A DNA stretch of 23,333 nucleotides from assembly GCA_009930125.1 (NCBI GenBank), contig RZYZ01000008.1:1-23333 (forward strand), in the 5' to 3' direction. This DNA comes from Clostridia bacterium. Its GTDB lineage: Bacteria > Bacillota > Clostridia > Clostridiales > Clostridiaceae. The stretch's first letter is position 1. Every line of letters begins with the position of its first letter. Of this stretch, positions 7,298-14,852 are shown piece after piece. Made by a program: the position numbers and the translations under genes. The notes beneath the pieces were generated by a model. The model saw nothing but the letters and a program-made list of their open reading frames with translations, was not told the DNA's origin and searched no databases.

Positions 7298-8479
7298 TTC
7301 CAGAGATACCCTTCTCCCGTTTAGGATTTCAGACAGTTTTGAAAGAATCTCTTCCCGAGTAATTTCCTCATCCAGATGATACAGCATGCGAATCACAAGG
7401 TCCCCCTTCACAACCACCATCTGCCACTCACTTACCAGGTACACTTCATCCAGTCCTGGCACAGTGATCTTCTCCTGTTCATACATGTACAGATTAAAAT
7501 AACCGCTTTCGCTGAAGGCTTCCGCCAGATTTTTTCGAAGCTTCGCATTTCTCACCTTATACACATCCTGATAGAAGAAAGAGCTGTTGTGAAAGGTATT
7601 ACTGTACTCCTCAGTCTTCACGACTTCTCCCCAGATGGTCTTTCTGCGCTTATAGGAATCTTCCAGATTGTTCTGCTGCTTACCATCTACTGCCTTCTCA
7701 ATGCCGAAGTCCTCTAAAGTCATATAGGGTCCGTCCATAGCACTGGGGTCCTTCTCTTTCTGTATGCTTGCAACCTCCAGGAGTCCCGTAAGAAGGATTG
7801 CGGATACAGAGACAGCCATAATACGCTTAAACCAAGGCTTCAGTTTCTTTGCGAAAGGTCTGATTTCGCGAAAAGGGATCCCTTTTCTGAGCTTTGAAAT
7901 ATAGTACTGGCTGCTGTAGATTCCTAGGATGAGTTCACCTATTCCAATGAAGAGAATGAGTGAAACCGCTAAGAAAAGCGAAGGAGTATCTATAAGCATA
8001 ATATACAAATTATTACGGATCATCTGTGTAAACCCTGACACGCTCTTTGCCTGGAAACTGGCAAAATTTATAAAAAATATAAACAGCCAAAGAATCAGTG
8101 TTGTGAAAATAGCCTTTATATCGCTTTTTCTCAGAATCTTTACTGTTTCAATCTGCTCTAGAGGTTCATAATAAAGCTCCGGTACATCCGCTTCCTTATC
8201 CGCAGAAAAAACATGGATGTACTTGTTCCCGCAGACATAGTTCCATCCAGCATCCTCATAAACAGCCACCTGAACCTCGGAGATTTTTCTATTCTCTTCT
8301 TTCTTGTAATCCACCACTTCCACACGATAAAGAAGCTCCTTTGGCTCATCCACAAGGAATCTGCTGAGATAATCACCTCTCTTTTCCAGAAACAGCCCTT
8401 TTCGTGCTTTTTCCTCATAGAATTCTTCAATTTCAGATAGGGAAAATGAGCTGGGATGAAAATAGTATTTCTTCTTCAT
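7292..8479 (-). CDS. DUF2812 domain membrane protein
   Basis: A 395-residue protein. Residues 1 to about 110 form a DUF2812-like domain, recognised by features such as VYEDAGWNYVCGNKYIHVF. Three hydrophobic segments follow (about 122-142, 162-188 and 218-236), then a C-terminal soluble region of about 155 residues. That tail is longer than usual for the family. The gene overlaps the PadR gene by 4 bases (ATGA), so both are made from one transcript. DUF2812 proteins are commonly found next to PadR regulators in Firmicutes and are thought to act in envelope or stress responses, but no biochemical function is established as far as I know. Confidence 0.85.
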   Translation of the reverse strand: MKKKYYFHPSSFSLSEIEEFYEEKARKGLFLEKRGDYLSRFLVDEPKELLYRVEVVDYKKEENRKISEVQVAVYEDAGWNYVCGNKYIHVFSADKEADVPELYYEPLEQIETVKILRKSDIKAIFTTLILWLFIFFINFASFQAKSVSGFTQMIRNNLYIMLIDTPSLFLAVSLILFIGIGELILGIYSSQYYISKLRKGIPFREIRPFAKKLKPWFKRIMAVSVSAILLTGLLEVASIQKEKDPSAMDGPYMTLEDFGIEKAVDGKQQNNLEDSYKRRKTIWGEVVKTEEYSNTFHNSSFFYQDVYKVRNAKLRKNLAEAFSESGYFNLYMYEQEKITVPGLDEVYLVSEWQMVVVKGDLVIRMLYHLDEEITREEILSKLSEILNGRRVSLEK

Positions 8480-8781
8480 GTGACATCCTCCAATATTTTA
8501 CCGTCGATCACCTGATTCTTCAGGCGCTGATATTCTTCTTTCAGCGCTTCAATCCCCATTGCAGTGATATGATAGGTTTTTTTCCTGCCTTCTTCATCCA
8601 CCAGTTCGATGAGCCCTTCTTTGTTCATTCGCGTAAGGACGCCGTAAAGCGTACCCGGTCCAATGAGCAGTCTCCCTCGGGAAAGCTCCTTGATGCTTTG
8701 CATCATGCCATAGCCATGACTGGGATCAATAAGGGACAGCAGAATGTAGAAAGTAGCTTCAGTCATTGGTGTAGTGCTCAT
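8476..8781 (-). CDS. PadR family transcriptional regulator
   Basis: A 101-residue PadR winged-helix protein: FYILLSLIDPSHGYGMMQSIKELSRG, then GPGTLYGVLTRMNKEGLIE and the wing EEGRKKTYHITAMG. The start at 8781 is chosen because AAAGAGG lies 6 nt upstream. A longer in-frame ATG at 8802 has no ribosome binding site and lies inside a palindrome. The downstream DUF2812 gene overlaps by 4 bases. PadR proteins of this small type repress their own operon, usually by binding a dyad at the promoter; two palindromes are present between the -10 box and the start codon. The inducer is unknown. Confidence 0.92.
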   Translation of the reverse strand: MSTTPMTEATFYILLSLIDPSHGYGMMQSIKELSRGRLLIGPGTLYGVLTRMNKEGLIELVDEEGRKKTYHITAMGIEALKEEYQRLKNQVIDGKILEDVT

Positions 8782-8796
8782 AGAAAACCTCTTTTC

Positions 8797-8825
8797 ACGC
8801 ATCTATTATGCGTATCGATATATCG
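8797..8825. promoter_or_regulatory. Palindromes in the PadR leader, candidate operator
   Basis: ACGCAT-CTATT-ATGCGT (8797-8813) is a perfect inverted repeat. CGATATATCG (8816-8825) is a second perfect palindrome right beside it. Both lie between the predicted transcription start (about 8828) and the PadR start codon, a position suited to autorepression. Binding by PadR is inferred. Confidence 0.55.
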
Positions 8826-8834
8826 TCTAACATA

Positions 8835-8863
8835 ATAGTAAAATACACCGTAGTTTCTGTCAA
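8835..8863 (-). promoter_or_regulatory. SigA-type promoter of the padR-DUF2812 operon
   Basis: On the minus strand TTGACA (8863-8858), a 17-nt spacer and TACTAT (8840-8835). Confidence 0.85.
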
Positions 8864-8892
8864 CCATAAAAGAAAAAAACTGCTTCTCTATA

Positions 8893-8924
8893 AGAAAAGA
8901 ACCGGATTTTTCCGGTTCTCTTCT
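8893..8924 (-). terminator. Terminator of the htrA gene
   Basis: AGAACCGGA (8898-8906) and TCCGGTTCT (8911-8919) form a perfect 9-bp stem with a 4-base loop. On the minus strand it is followed by TTTTCTTATAG. It sits between htrA and the padR promoter, which point the same way. Confidence 0.8.
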
Positions 8925-8969
8925 TTGCCATCAGGCATCTATTCTTTTAGGGGAAACTGTTTAAATGGC

Positions 8970-10325
8970 TTATGGCCTTTCCACAAGGGTTAGTTTCAGA
9001 TCCAGGTATTCTCCTTCACGGTAGACCTTCACTGTGACCACATCGCCTTTATTCTTCGTATTCTTGATTCTGTTGATGTCCTGAACAGAGGCCACTTTCT
9101 GACCATCGAATTCTGTGATGACATCGCCCACCATCATGGATGCAAGGTAAGCTGGGGTGTTATCCTGTACTTCCACAACCAGAACGCCCGTTGGCAGATC
9201 GTTCTGCTCCGCAGTGGCTTCATTGATTTCTCTGCCAGCAATACCTACAAGGAGCTGTGCTCTGGAAAGAGCATCGAGATCATTGGTCAACGTATTGATC
9301 GGAATGGCAAAGCCTATGCCTTCCACTTCCTGGCTGTTGATTTTTGCAGAGTTGATGCCGATGACTTCTCCTCTTGCATTGATCAGCGGTCCACCGGAGT
9401 TTCCTCCATTGATGGCAGCATCTGTCTGGAAATAGTTGTATTCGCTGTTTCCGATGGCGACTGTTCTTTCTGTTGCGGAGATGATTCCTGATGTGACGGA
9501 TCCCGCAAATTCCTTGGACAGAGGATTTCCTATGGCGATGACGGATTCACCCACCACTACGCTATCGGAATCGCCAAGGGTAACGGTGCCTGGCACCTTT
9601 ACATTCTCATCCATCTGAATCACGGCGAGATCATTGCTGGCATCGTAATTGACGACCTTTGCGGATACCTCTTCACCGGTGTACAAGATCACCACGATCT
9701 CTTCTGCTCCATCCACTACATGGTAGTTTGTGGCGATGAGTCCATCTTCACTGAGAATGAATCCGGTTCCGATGCTTTCGCTGTATCCTCCCTGAGGATT
9801 AAACCAGTTCACTCCTCCTGGCACCTTCACGGATACGGTGACCACTGCAGGCTGGACCATGCTGACGATCTCTGGCACACTGAGTCCATCTTCTCTCAGC
9901 TGCGGCGTTGAAATCTGGACCGGTTTTGCCCCATCGGCACTTTCCTGAATGATTTCACCCAGTTTCGAATTTTCGAAGAAGCTGGTTCCCGGCAACACAT
10001 TATAGGCACTGTAGATACCCAGTGAAGTGCCCAGAAGCGTGAAAATCAGTGCCACTGCAATCATGGACAGCCCTGAAAATCTTTTTTTCCTCTTCCCTGC
10101 ACCGGCTCCATTTTGTCCGCCTTCATAGTGAGAGGCTCCTCTGTAGACATAGGCATCCTCATTTCTGGGATCCCGCATGTCTTTGGTCGGCTCACTCACC
10201 TCTCTGGAATATTCTGGTACATTTCTGTAGTCCTGTGTATCTTCCTTCTCATAATTCATGTTCTCATTCTGGTTTTTATTTTCTTCTCTATCCGGATCTT
10301 GTCCGTATGGATCTTTATAACTCAT
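8970..10325 (-). CDS. htrA: HtrA/DegP-like serine protease, membrane anchored
   Basis: A 451-residue protein. The first 82 residues are a charged, low-complexity cytoplasmic region rich in Asn, Glu and Asp. One membrane segment (about 86-107) follows, so the protease faces outside. The trypsin-like domain (about 150-350) has the full triad: H202 in TNYHVV, D232 in SNDLAV and S310 in GGNSGGP. One PDZ domain is at about 360-450. This is the usual layout of Gram-positive HtrA proteins, which degrade or refold misfolded exported proteins. The start at 10325 is chosen over an upstream in-frame ATG (10364) because AAAGGAGG lies 8 nt before it. It is a single gene with its own terminator; no two-component system is nearby and no convincing promoter was found. 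Confidence 0.94.
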   Translation of the reverse strand: MSYKDPYGQDPDREENKNQNENMNYEKEDTQDYRNVPEYSREVSEPTKDMRDPRNEDAYVYRGASHYEGGQNGAGAGKRKKRFSGLSMIAVALIFTLLGTSLGIYSAYNVLPGTSFFENSKLGEIIQESADGAKPVQISTPQLREDGLSVPEIVSMVQPAVVTVSVKVPGGVNWFNPQGGYSESIGTGFILSEDGLIATNYHVVDGAEEIVVILYTGEEVSAKVVNYDASNDLAVIQMDENVKVPGTVTLGDSDSVVVGESVIAIGNPLSKEFAGSVTSGIISATERTVAIGNSEYNYFQTDAAINGGNSGGPLINARGEVIGINSAKINSQEVEGIGFAIPINTLTNDLDALSRAQLLVGIAGREINEATAEQNDLPTGVLVVEVQDNTPAYLASMMVGDVITEFDGQKVASVQDINRIKNTKNKGDVVTVKVYREGEYLDLKLTLVERP

Positions 10326-10662
10326 GATGATTTCCTCCTTTGTCTTTCTTGATGGTATTATCATACAATTTCAATGTTACAGAAAAGTGTCATGAAGAAT
10401 AATTTTATACAAATTATTTTTTAGGACCCGACTTAGCCTTCCTCAGACCCCTCCGGTGTCATTGTGCTCATTGTATCGCTGAAAGAATAAAAACAGCTGA
10501 AAAAAATCACGAAGTGCCGTCCTTTTCTCCCGGAAATTGCCTTTCCGTAAAATGTAAAGGATGCCTTTTTTGATACACTGAAAATACACTTTTTGCTATT
10601 GAATTAACAAAGTTATGGTGATATACTTTCATGGTCAAAACATTAAGGGAGGAAACATACAA
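10326..10662. other. Divergent intergenic region htrA / flavoprotein reductase
   Basis: A 337-base gap between the divergent htrA and reductase genes. It contains the AT-rich inverted repeat AATAATTT-TATAC-AAATTATT (10398-10418) on the htrA side, and a direct repeat of ATACACT (about 10573-10590) just upstream of the reductase promoter. No open frame with a ribosome binding site and no RNA gene was seen. Confidence 0.6.
10599..10627 (+). promoter_or_regulatory. Promoter of the flavoprotein reductase gene
   Basis: TTGAAT (10599-10604), a 17-nt spacer and TATACT (10622-10627) preceded by TGA, an extended -10. Transcription should start near 10634, giving a leader of about 28 bases with AAGGGAGG (10645-10652). 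Confidence 0.8.
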
Positions 10663-12435
10663 ATGAAGAAAATGCAGAAATTATTCGCACTGGCCCTCAT
10701 TTCCGTCATGGTGCTGGGCGCTTTCGGATGTGGAGCCAAAGAAGAAACCCCAGAGAGCCCTTCAGCAGAAGGAATCTTCACACCTGGAACCTACACAGCG
10801 GAAGAGACCGGTCATAACGGTCCCGTGAAAGTAACGGTCACCGTAACGGAAAATGAGATTGAAAAAATAGAAGTGGACGCAGCGGAAGAAACCCCTGCCA
10901 TTGCAGAGCCTGCCATCGATGGCATCATTGATGACATTCTGGCCAGTCAGGGACTGGGTGTGGATGCCGTCACCGGCGCCACCGTGTCCTCCAATGCCGT
11001 CATTGCTGCAGTAACCGCCGCCCTGAAAGAAGCCGGTGCTGATATCGAAGCTTTGAAGCAGATCAAGGTGGAGAAAGAGAAGACCGAAGTCTCCGATAAA
11101 GAAGCGGACATCGTCATCATCGGTGCAGGTGGTGCAGGCATGAGCGCAGCAGTGGAAGCTGCCAGCGCCGGCAAATCCGTCATCATCGTGGAGAAGATGC
11201 CCATCGTCGGTGGAAACACCAACAGAGCTACAGGTGGAATCAATGCTTCAGAAACCAGTATTCAGGAAACAGAAGGAATTGAAGATACCACAGACACCTA
11301 TTATGACGATACCTTCAAGGGCGGAAAAGAAGAGAACGACCCTGAACTGCTTCGCGTCATGGTGGAAAACTCCGCCAGTGCTGTAGACTGGCTCAATGAA
11401 CTGGGTGCGGGCTTAACAAGAGTATCCCTGTCCGGTGGCGCCACGAATCCTAGAATCCATACTCCAGCAGACGGTTCCGCTGTAGGACCTGTCGTAGTCG
11501 AAGTGCTTCAGAACAGACTGAAGGAACTGGATGTGGAGATTCTCATGGAAACCACAGTAACAAAGATCCTGGAAGAAGAGGGTCAGGCTACAGGCGTTGA
11601 AGCTGTAACCATCGACGGAAGCACCTTTCTCATCAAGGCTGATGCTGTCATCATCGCTGCAGGTGGATTCGGAGCCAACAGCGATATGGTGGAAAGCTTC
11701 AGACCTGACCTGGTCGGTTTCTCCACCACCAACCATGCCGGTGCAACAGGAGACGGTATCGAGCTTGGTCAGTCTGTAAACGCCGCGCTGGATGACATCG
11801 AGCATATTCAGATTCATCCCACCACAGATCCTGAATCCGGCTATATGTTTACAGAAGGTCTTCGTGGAGATGGCGCTATTCTGATCAATGCAGAAGGAAA
11901 GAGATTCACTGATGAGCTCCTCACAAGAGATGTGGTTTCAGCGAATATTCTGAAGCAGACAGATGGCATCGCCTATCTTGTCACCAATGAAGTGATGAAA
12001 GAAGAGAATGCCGCGCTGGCCGGTTACATCAAGAAAGGCTATGCAGTGGAATGTGAGACACTAAAGGATGTGGCGGAAGCCATCGGCGCTGAAGAAGCTG
12101 CGGTCACTGAAACCATGTCCAAGTATCTGGAAGCCGTGACAAGCGGAACCGATGAAGAATTCGGAAGAACCCATCTGACTCAGACACTGGAAGAAGGACC
12201 TTACTACATCCTGAAAGTGACCCCAGGCATCCACCACACCATGGGTGGACTGAAGATCGACACAGAAACCCATGTGATCAATGTGGATGGAGAAATCATC
12301 AAGGGTCTCTATGCTGCAGGTGAAGTCACAGGAGGCGTTCACGGTGCCAACCGTATCGGTGGAAACGCCATGACAGACATCATTGTATTCGGAAGAATCG
12401 CAGGACAGACTGCTGTGAACGAACTCAATAAATAA
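10663..12435 (+). CDS. Lipoprotein FMN/FAD reductase, fumarate/urocanate reductase family
   Basis: A 590-residue exported lipoprotein: a signal peptide, then a lipobox ending at C23. An FMN-binding domain (about 38-135) carries TGATVSS with T107, the usual site for covalent FMN attachment by ApbE. An FAD-binding reductase domain (about 145-590) has GAGGAG (154-159). Active-site positions match soluble fumarate reductases of the Fcc3 type: H385 in IHPT, T397 and E398, R414 in EGKRF, H525 in HHTMGG and R564 in GANRIGG. There is no haem motif, so electrons must come from another carrier. Fumarate is the best-supported acceptor; urocanate or another enoate cannot be excluded, and the hut operon is some 5 kb away. 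The ATG at 10663 is chosen for its Shine-Dalgarno sequence and signal peptide. Confidence 0.9.
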   Translation: MKKMQKLFALALISVMVLGAFGCGAKEETPESPSAEGIFTPGTYTAEETGHNGPVKVTVTVTENEIEKIEVDAAEETPAIAEPAIDGIIDDILASQGLGVDAVTGATVSSNAVIAAVTAALKEAGADIEALKQIKVEKEKTEVSDKEADIVIIGAGGAGMSAAVEAASAGKSVIIVEKMPIVGGNTNRATGGINASETSIQETEGIEDTTDTYYDDTFKGGKEENDPELLRVMVENSASAVDWLNELGAGLTRVSLSGGATNPRIHTPADGSAVGPVVVEVLQNRLKELDVEILMETTVTKILEEEGQATGVEAVTIDGSTFLIKADAVIIAAGGFGANSDMVESFRPDLVGFSTTNHAGATGDGIELGQSVNAALDDIEHIQIHPTTDPESGYMFTEGLRGDGAILINAEGKRFTDELLTRDVVSANILKQTDGIAYLVTNEVMKEENAALAGYIKKGYAVECETLKDVAEAIGAEEAAVTETMSKYLEAVTSGTDEEFGRTHLTQTLEEGPYYILKVTPGIHHTMGGLKIDTETHVINVDGEIIKGLYAAGEVTGGVHGANRIGGNAMTDIIVFGRIAGQTAVNELNK

Positions 12436-12444
12436 TGAAAGTCT

Positions 12445-12494
12445 CATAAAGAAACAAGACACGCTGATCATTTCAGCGTGTCTTGTTCTTTATG
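12445..12494. terminator. Bidirectional terminator, reductase / hydrolase-fold gene
   Basis: The arm at 12445-12467 pairs with 12473-12494 over about 22 bp with a single bulged A (core ACAAGACACGCTGA). A and T tracts lie in the outer stem. It separates two convergent genes. Confidence 0.88.
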
Positions 12495-12514
12495 CTGGAA
12501 GAAATCTCCTCTTC

Positions 12515-13516
12515 CTACTTCTTTCTGTAACTCAGTCTGGTGATCTTATCGATGAGTCCATTGAGACTGGATACGATATCCTGTGGCCGCTCCAGCATCA
12601 CATCGTAAACAGAATCCTGTACGATGAGCGTTTCCACGTCACTGCTGTAGTCCATGTAGATCTCCTGATTGAACCGATCCCTGTTCCGATTGCTCGTGAT
12701 GAGATGGAGGGGATTTTCTCCCATCAGGTTCTTCTTCACCGGAAGCTCTTCTGCTGATTCCATGTAGCCAAGCTCCGCTTTCATGATGCTCATCATGCTC
12801 TTTGTGAGCCTGAGGTTCGCATGGAACTTCTTCTCCTCTTTACTGCCTGGATTGATTTCGTCGAAGAAATCCAGAATCCCTGTATTCTGCATGAGTCTTG
12901 GCAGTCCCACGAGGCCCAGGATTTCCTTGGAGAAGAAAGAAGCGGTTCTGATGTCCTTGTACCTGGCGATTTCCTCACTGCCGGCCATCTCACCCACAGG
13001 ATTGATGAAAAGTGCACCCAGGACTTCATCCGGATAGAGATTGAGATATTCCTGCATGACCAGAGAACCATACTCTTCTCCTACAAGAATGAATTCCATT
13101 TTCCATCCGAATCGACGAAACATGAAATGGAGATCTTCGGCAATTTCCCGCGGAGTCTTATATTCCCCTTCCGTTCCACCATAGCCGGGCCTGTCATAGA
13201 AAAAGAGTCTGGCATTGCCGTCAAATTTCTCCATGAGCTTGTTTTTATGGAGAAGGGATTCTCCGGAAGGACCATCCACGATGACGATGTAATCGCCACT
13301 GCCGTGAATCTCATAGTTGTAGTTCACCTGATTCACCATAATCTGGTTCCCGCTGACCTGATCCAGGTACAGCTTCGCCTGGTACTCCTCGTAGAGATAC
13401 CCAGTGAGAAGCAGCGCCGCAAGGAGCAGCACTATGAATCTGATGATGTTCTTTTTATTGATCATTTTTCTGAATTTATGCCGTTCAAGGCTGTTGGATT
13501 CTACTATAAAGCTCAT
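12515..13516 (-). CDS. Membrane-anchored alpha/beta-hydrolase-fold protein, catalytic residues lost
   Basis: A 333-residue protein with one N-terminal membrane segment (about 23-42) and an outward-facing alpha/beta-hydrolase domain. Fold landmarks are present: HGSGDYIVIVDGPSG (oxyanion region), FFYDRPGYGGT and the nucleophile-elbow strand FILVGEEYGSLVMQEY. In the elbow, the usual G-x-S-x-G reads G146-E-E-Y-G150, so the nucleophilic Ser is Glu148. Near the C-terminus, where the catalytic His would sit before the LERP sequence, the protein reads QDSVYDVMLERP, without His. It is therefore probably not a normal Ser hydrolase. The gene starts 3 bases after the tsaD stop, with a GGTGG site inside the tsaD end, so the two are translationally coupled. 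Function unknown. Confidence 0.85.
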   Translation of the reverse strand: MSFIVESNSLERHKFRKMINKKNIIRFIVLLLAALLLTGYLYEEYQAKLYLDQVSGNQIMVNQVNYNYEIHGSGDYIVIVDGPSGESLLHKNKLMEKFDGNARLFFYDRPGYGGTEGEYKTPREIAEDLHFMFRRFGWKMEFILVGEEYGSLVMQEYLNLYPDEVLGALFINPVGEMAGSEEIARYKDIRTASFFSKEILGLVGLPRLMQNTGILDFFDEINPGSKEEKKFHANLRLTKSMMSIMKAELGYMESAEELPVKKNLMGENPLHLITSNRNRDRFNQEIYMDYSSDVETLIVQDSVYDVMLERPQDIVSSLNGLIDKITRLSYRKK

Positions 13517-13519
13517 GAC

Positions 13520-14539
13520 TTATCTACCACCTAATGAAAGACCGGGTTTCGCATTGAGATCATTTCCTGACACGTGACCCTTAATGAACTGGAAGTACGC
13601 AGCGCTTCCGATCATGGCCGCATTGTCGGTGCAGAGAATGGCATCCGGAAAGAGGATGCGTACATTCTCCTCTTCTCCTTTCTGAAGAAGCGCCTTTCGC
13701 AGGCTGGAATTGGAGGCCACACCCCCTGCCACAGCAATCTTATCGAGATTTCTGCTTTTTATGGTCTTCATGGCGTTCTCCACCAGCACGGAAACCACTG
13801 CATGCTGAAAAGATGCAGATACATCGGGCACATTGATTTCATTGCCTCTCTGCTTCTCGGAATTAAGATAGTTCAGCACAGCGGATTTCAGTCCCGAAAA
13901 GGAGAAATCCAGTGTATCTTCATGGAAATTCGCTTTGGGGAATTTTATGGCAAGAGGATTTCCCTCCTTGGCGATCTGATCAATCTTGGGTCCTCCGGGA
14001 TAACCCAGCCCCATGGCTCTGGCCACCTTGTCAAAGGCTTCTCCCGCCGCATCATCTCTGGTTTCTCCCATGACTTCGAAATCATCGTAGTCCTTCACAT
14101 GGACCACGAAGGTATGTCCACCGGAAACCACCAGTGAAACAAAGGGGGGCTTCAGCTCCTTATACTGGATGTAGTTGGCCGCGATGTGCCCTTCTATATG
14201 GTTCACACCGATGAGGGGAACCCCCAGAGAGAAGGCGAAGCCTTTGGCAAACTGAAGCCCCACCAGCAGTGCACCCACAAGGCCTGGTCCATAGGTCACC
14301 GCCACGGCATCAATGTCTTCTCTTTCAATATTCGCTTCCTTCAAGGCCAGCTTCACAACCCCTGTGATATTCTCCACATGTTTTCTGGATGCCACCTCCG
14401 GTACCACTCCTCCGAATTTCTGATGAATCTCGATCTGGGAAGATATGATATTGGAAAGCACCTCTCTGCCGTTTTTTACAATGCTGCAGGCAGTTTCATC
14501 GCAGCTTGATTCGATTGCCAGAATATATACATCTTTCAT
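13520..14539 (-). CDS. tsaD: tRNA N6-adenosine threonylcarbamoyltransferase TsaD
   Basis: A 339-residue ASKHA-fold protein, the normal length for bacterial TsaD. It transfers threonylcarbamoyl from TC-AMP to A37 of tRNAs that read ANN codons, working with TsaB and TsaE. Landmarks are the N-terminal ILAIESSCDETA, the iron/metal ligands H114 and H118 in NHIEGH, YGPGLVGALLVG, VSGGHT and, near the C-terminus, CTDNAAMIG with the conserved Asp. tsaB and tsaE are not next to it in the window. The ATG lacks a strong Shine-Dalgarno sequence, and the leader may be long (about 150 bases) if the promoter at 14700-14728 is used. A hydrolase-fold gene is coupled downstream. Confidence 0.96.
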   Translation of the reverse strand: MKDVYILAIESSCDETACSIVKNGREVLSNIISSQIEIHQKFGGVVPEVASRKHVENITGVVKLALKEANIEREDIDAVAVTYGPGLVGALLVGLQFAKGFAFSLGVPLIGVNHIEGHIAANYIQYKELKPPFVSLVVSGGHTFVVHVKDYDDFEVMGETRDDAAGEAFDKVARAMGLGYPGGPKIDQIAKEGNPLAIKFPKANFHEDTLDFSFSGLKSAVLNYLNSEKQRGNEINVPDVSASFQHAVVSVLVENAMKTIKSRNLDKIAVAGGVASNSSLRKALLQKGEEENVRILFPDAILCTDNAAMIGSAAYFQFIKGHVSGNDLNAKPGLSLGGR

Positions 14540-14699
14540 TTCGCAACACTAAGAATCCATTAAAAAAGATTCCTTTTCTCCTTTTCTTCATTGATCTGTC
14601 GTGGAAGAGAGAAATTCTACCGGGTTTTCTGAAGATCCTTTACTGAAGGAGTCGTTGTCAAAAACCGCATGAATTTCAATTCATTTCCATAACTAATAT

Positions 14700-14728
14700 A
14701 TTATACCCTTAACTGAATTTATACGCAA
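14700..14728 (-). promoter_or_regulatory. Possible tsaD promoter
   Basis: On the minus strand TTGCGT (14728-14723), a 17-nt spacer and a perfect TATAAT (14705-14700). It would give a leader of about 150 bases, which is long, so a nearer promoter is possible. Confidence 0.5.
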
Positions 14729-14777
14729 AAAATCTTAAAATAACATAAACATTTCCCTGAACGGATTTTCCGTTCCG

Positions 14778-14786
14778 TGCTATAAT
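14778..14786 (+). promoter_or_regulatory. Extended -10 promoter of the RusA-like gene
   Basis: TGC-TATAAT at 14778-14786, with a weak -35 (TGAACG, 14758-14763) at 17-nt spacing. Transcription should start near 14793, so the in-frame ATG at 14796 would be almost leaderless. Confidence 0.72.
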
Positions 14787-14852
14787 GAAATCAGAATGAA
14801 TGTTCACGAAAGACAGCAGGCGAGACGCAGAGAGAAAGGAGAACCTTTAACT

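Larger units (their letters stand above)
14540..14852. other. Divergent intergenic region tsaD / RusA-like gene
   Basis: A 313-base gap, counting from the preferred RusA-like start. It holds opposing promoters for the two genes, a short GAATC/GATTC inverted repeat near the tsaD start and the palindrome GAATT-TC-AATTC. No coding frame or RNA gene was recognised. Confidence 0.55.

Noticed and set aside
10573..10590. Direct repeat ATACACT upstream of the reductase promoter
   Set aside because: Two copies of 7 bases in AT-rich sequence are likely by chance, and there is no dyad symmetry to suggest a regulator site.
14796..14852. Upstream ATG extension of the RusA-like gene
   Set aside because: It is only a few bases from the predicted transcription start and lacks a ribosome site, while the ATG at 14853 has one and matches the family's start.
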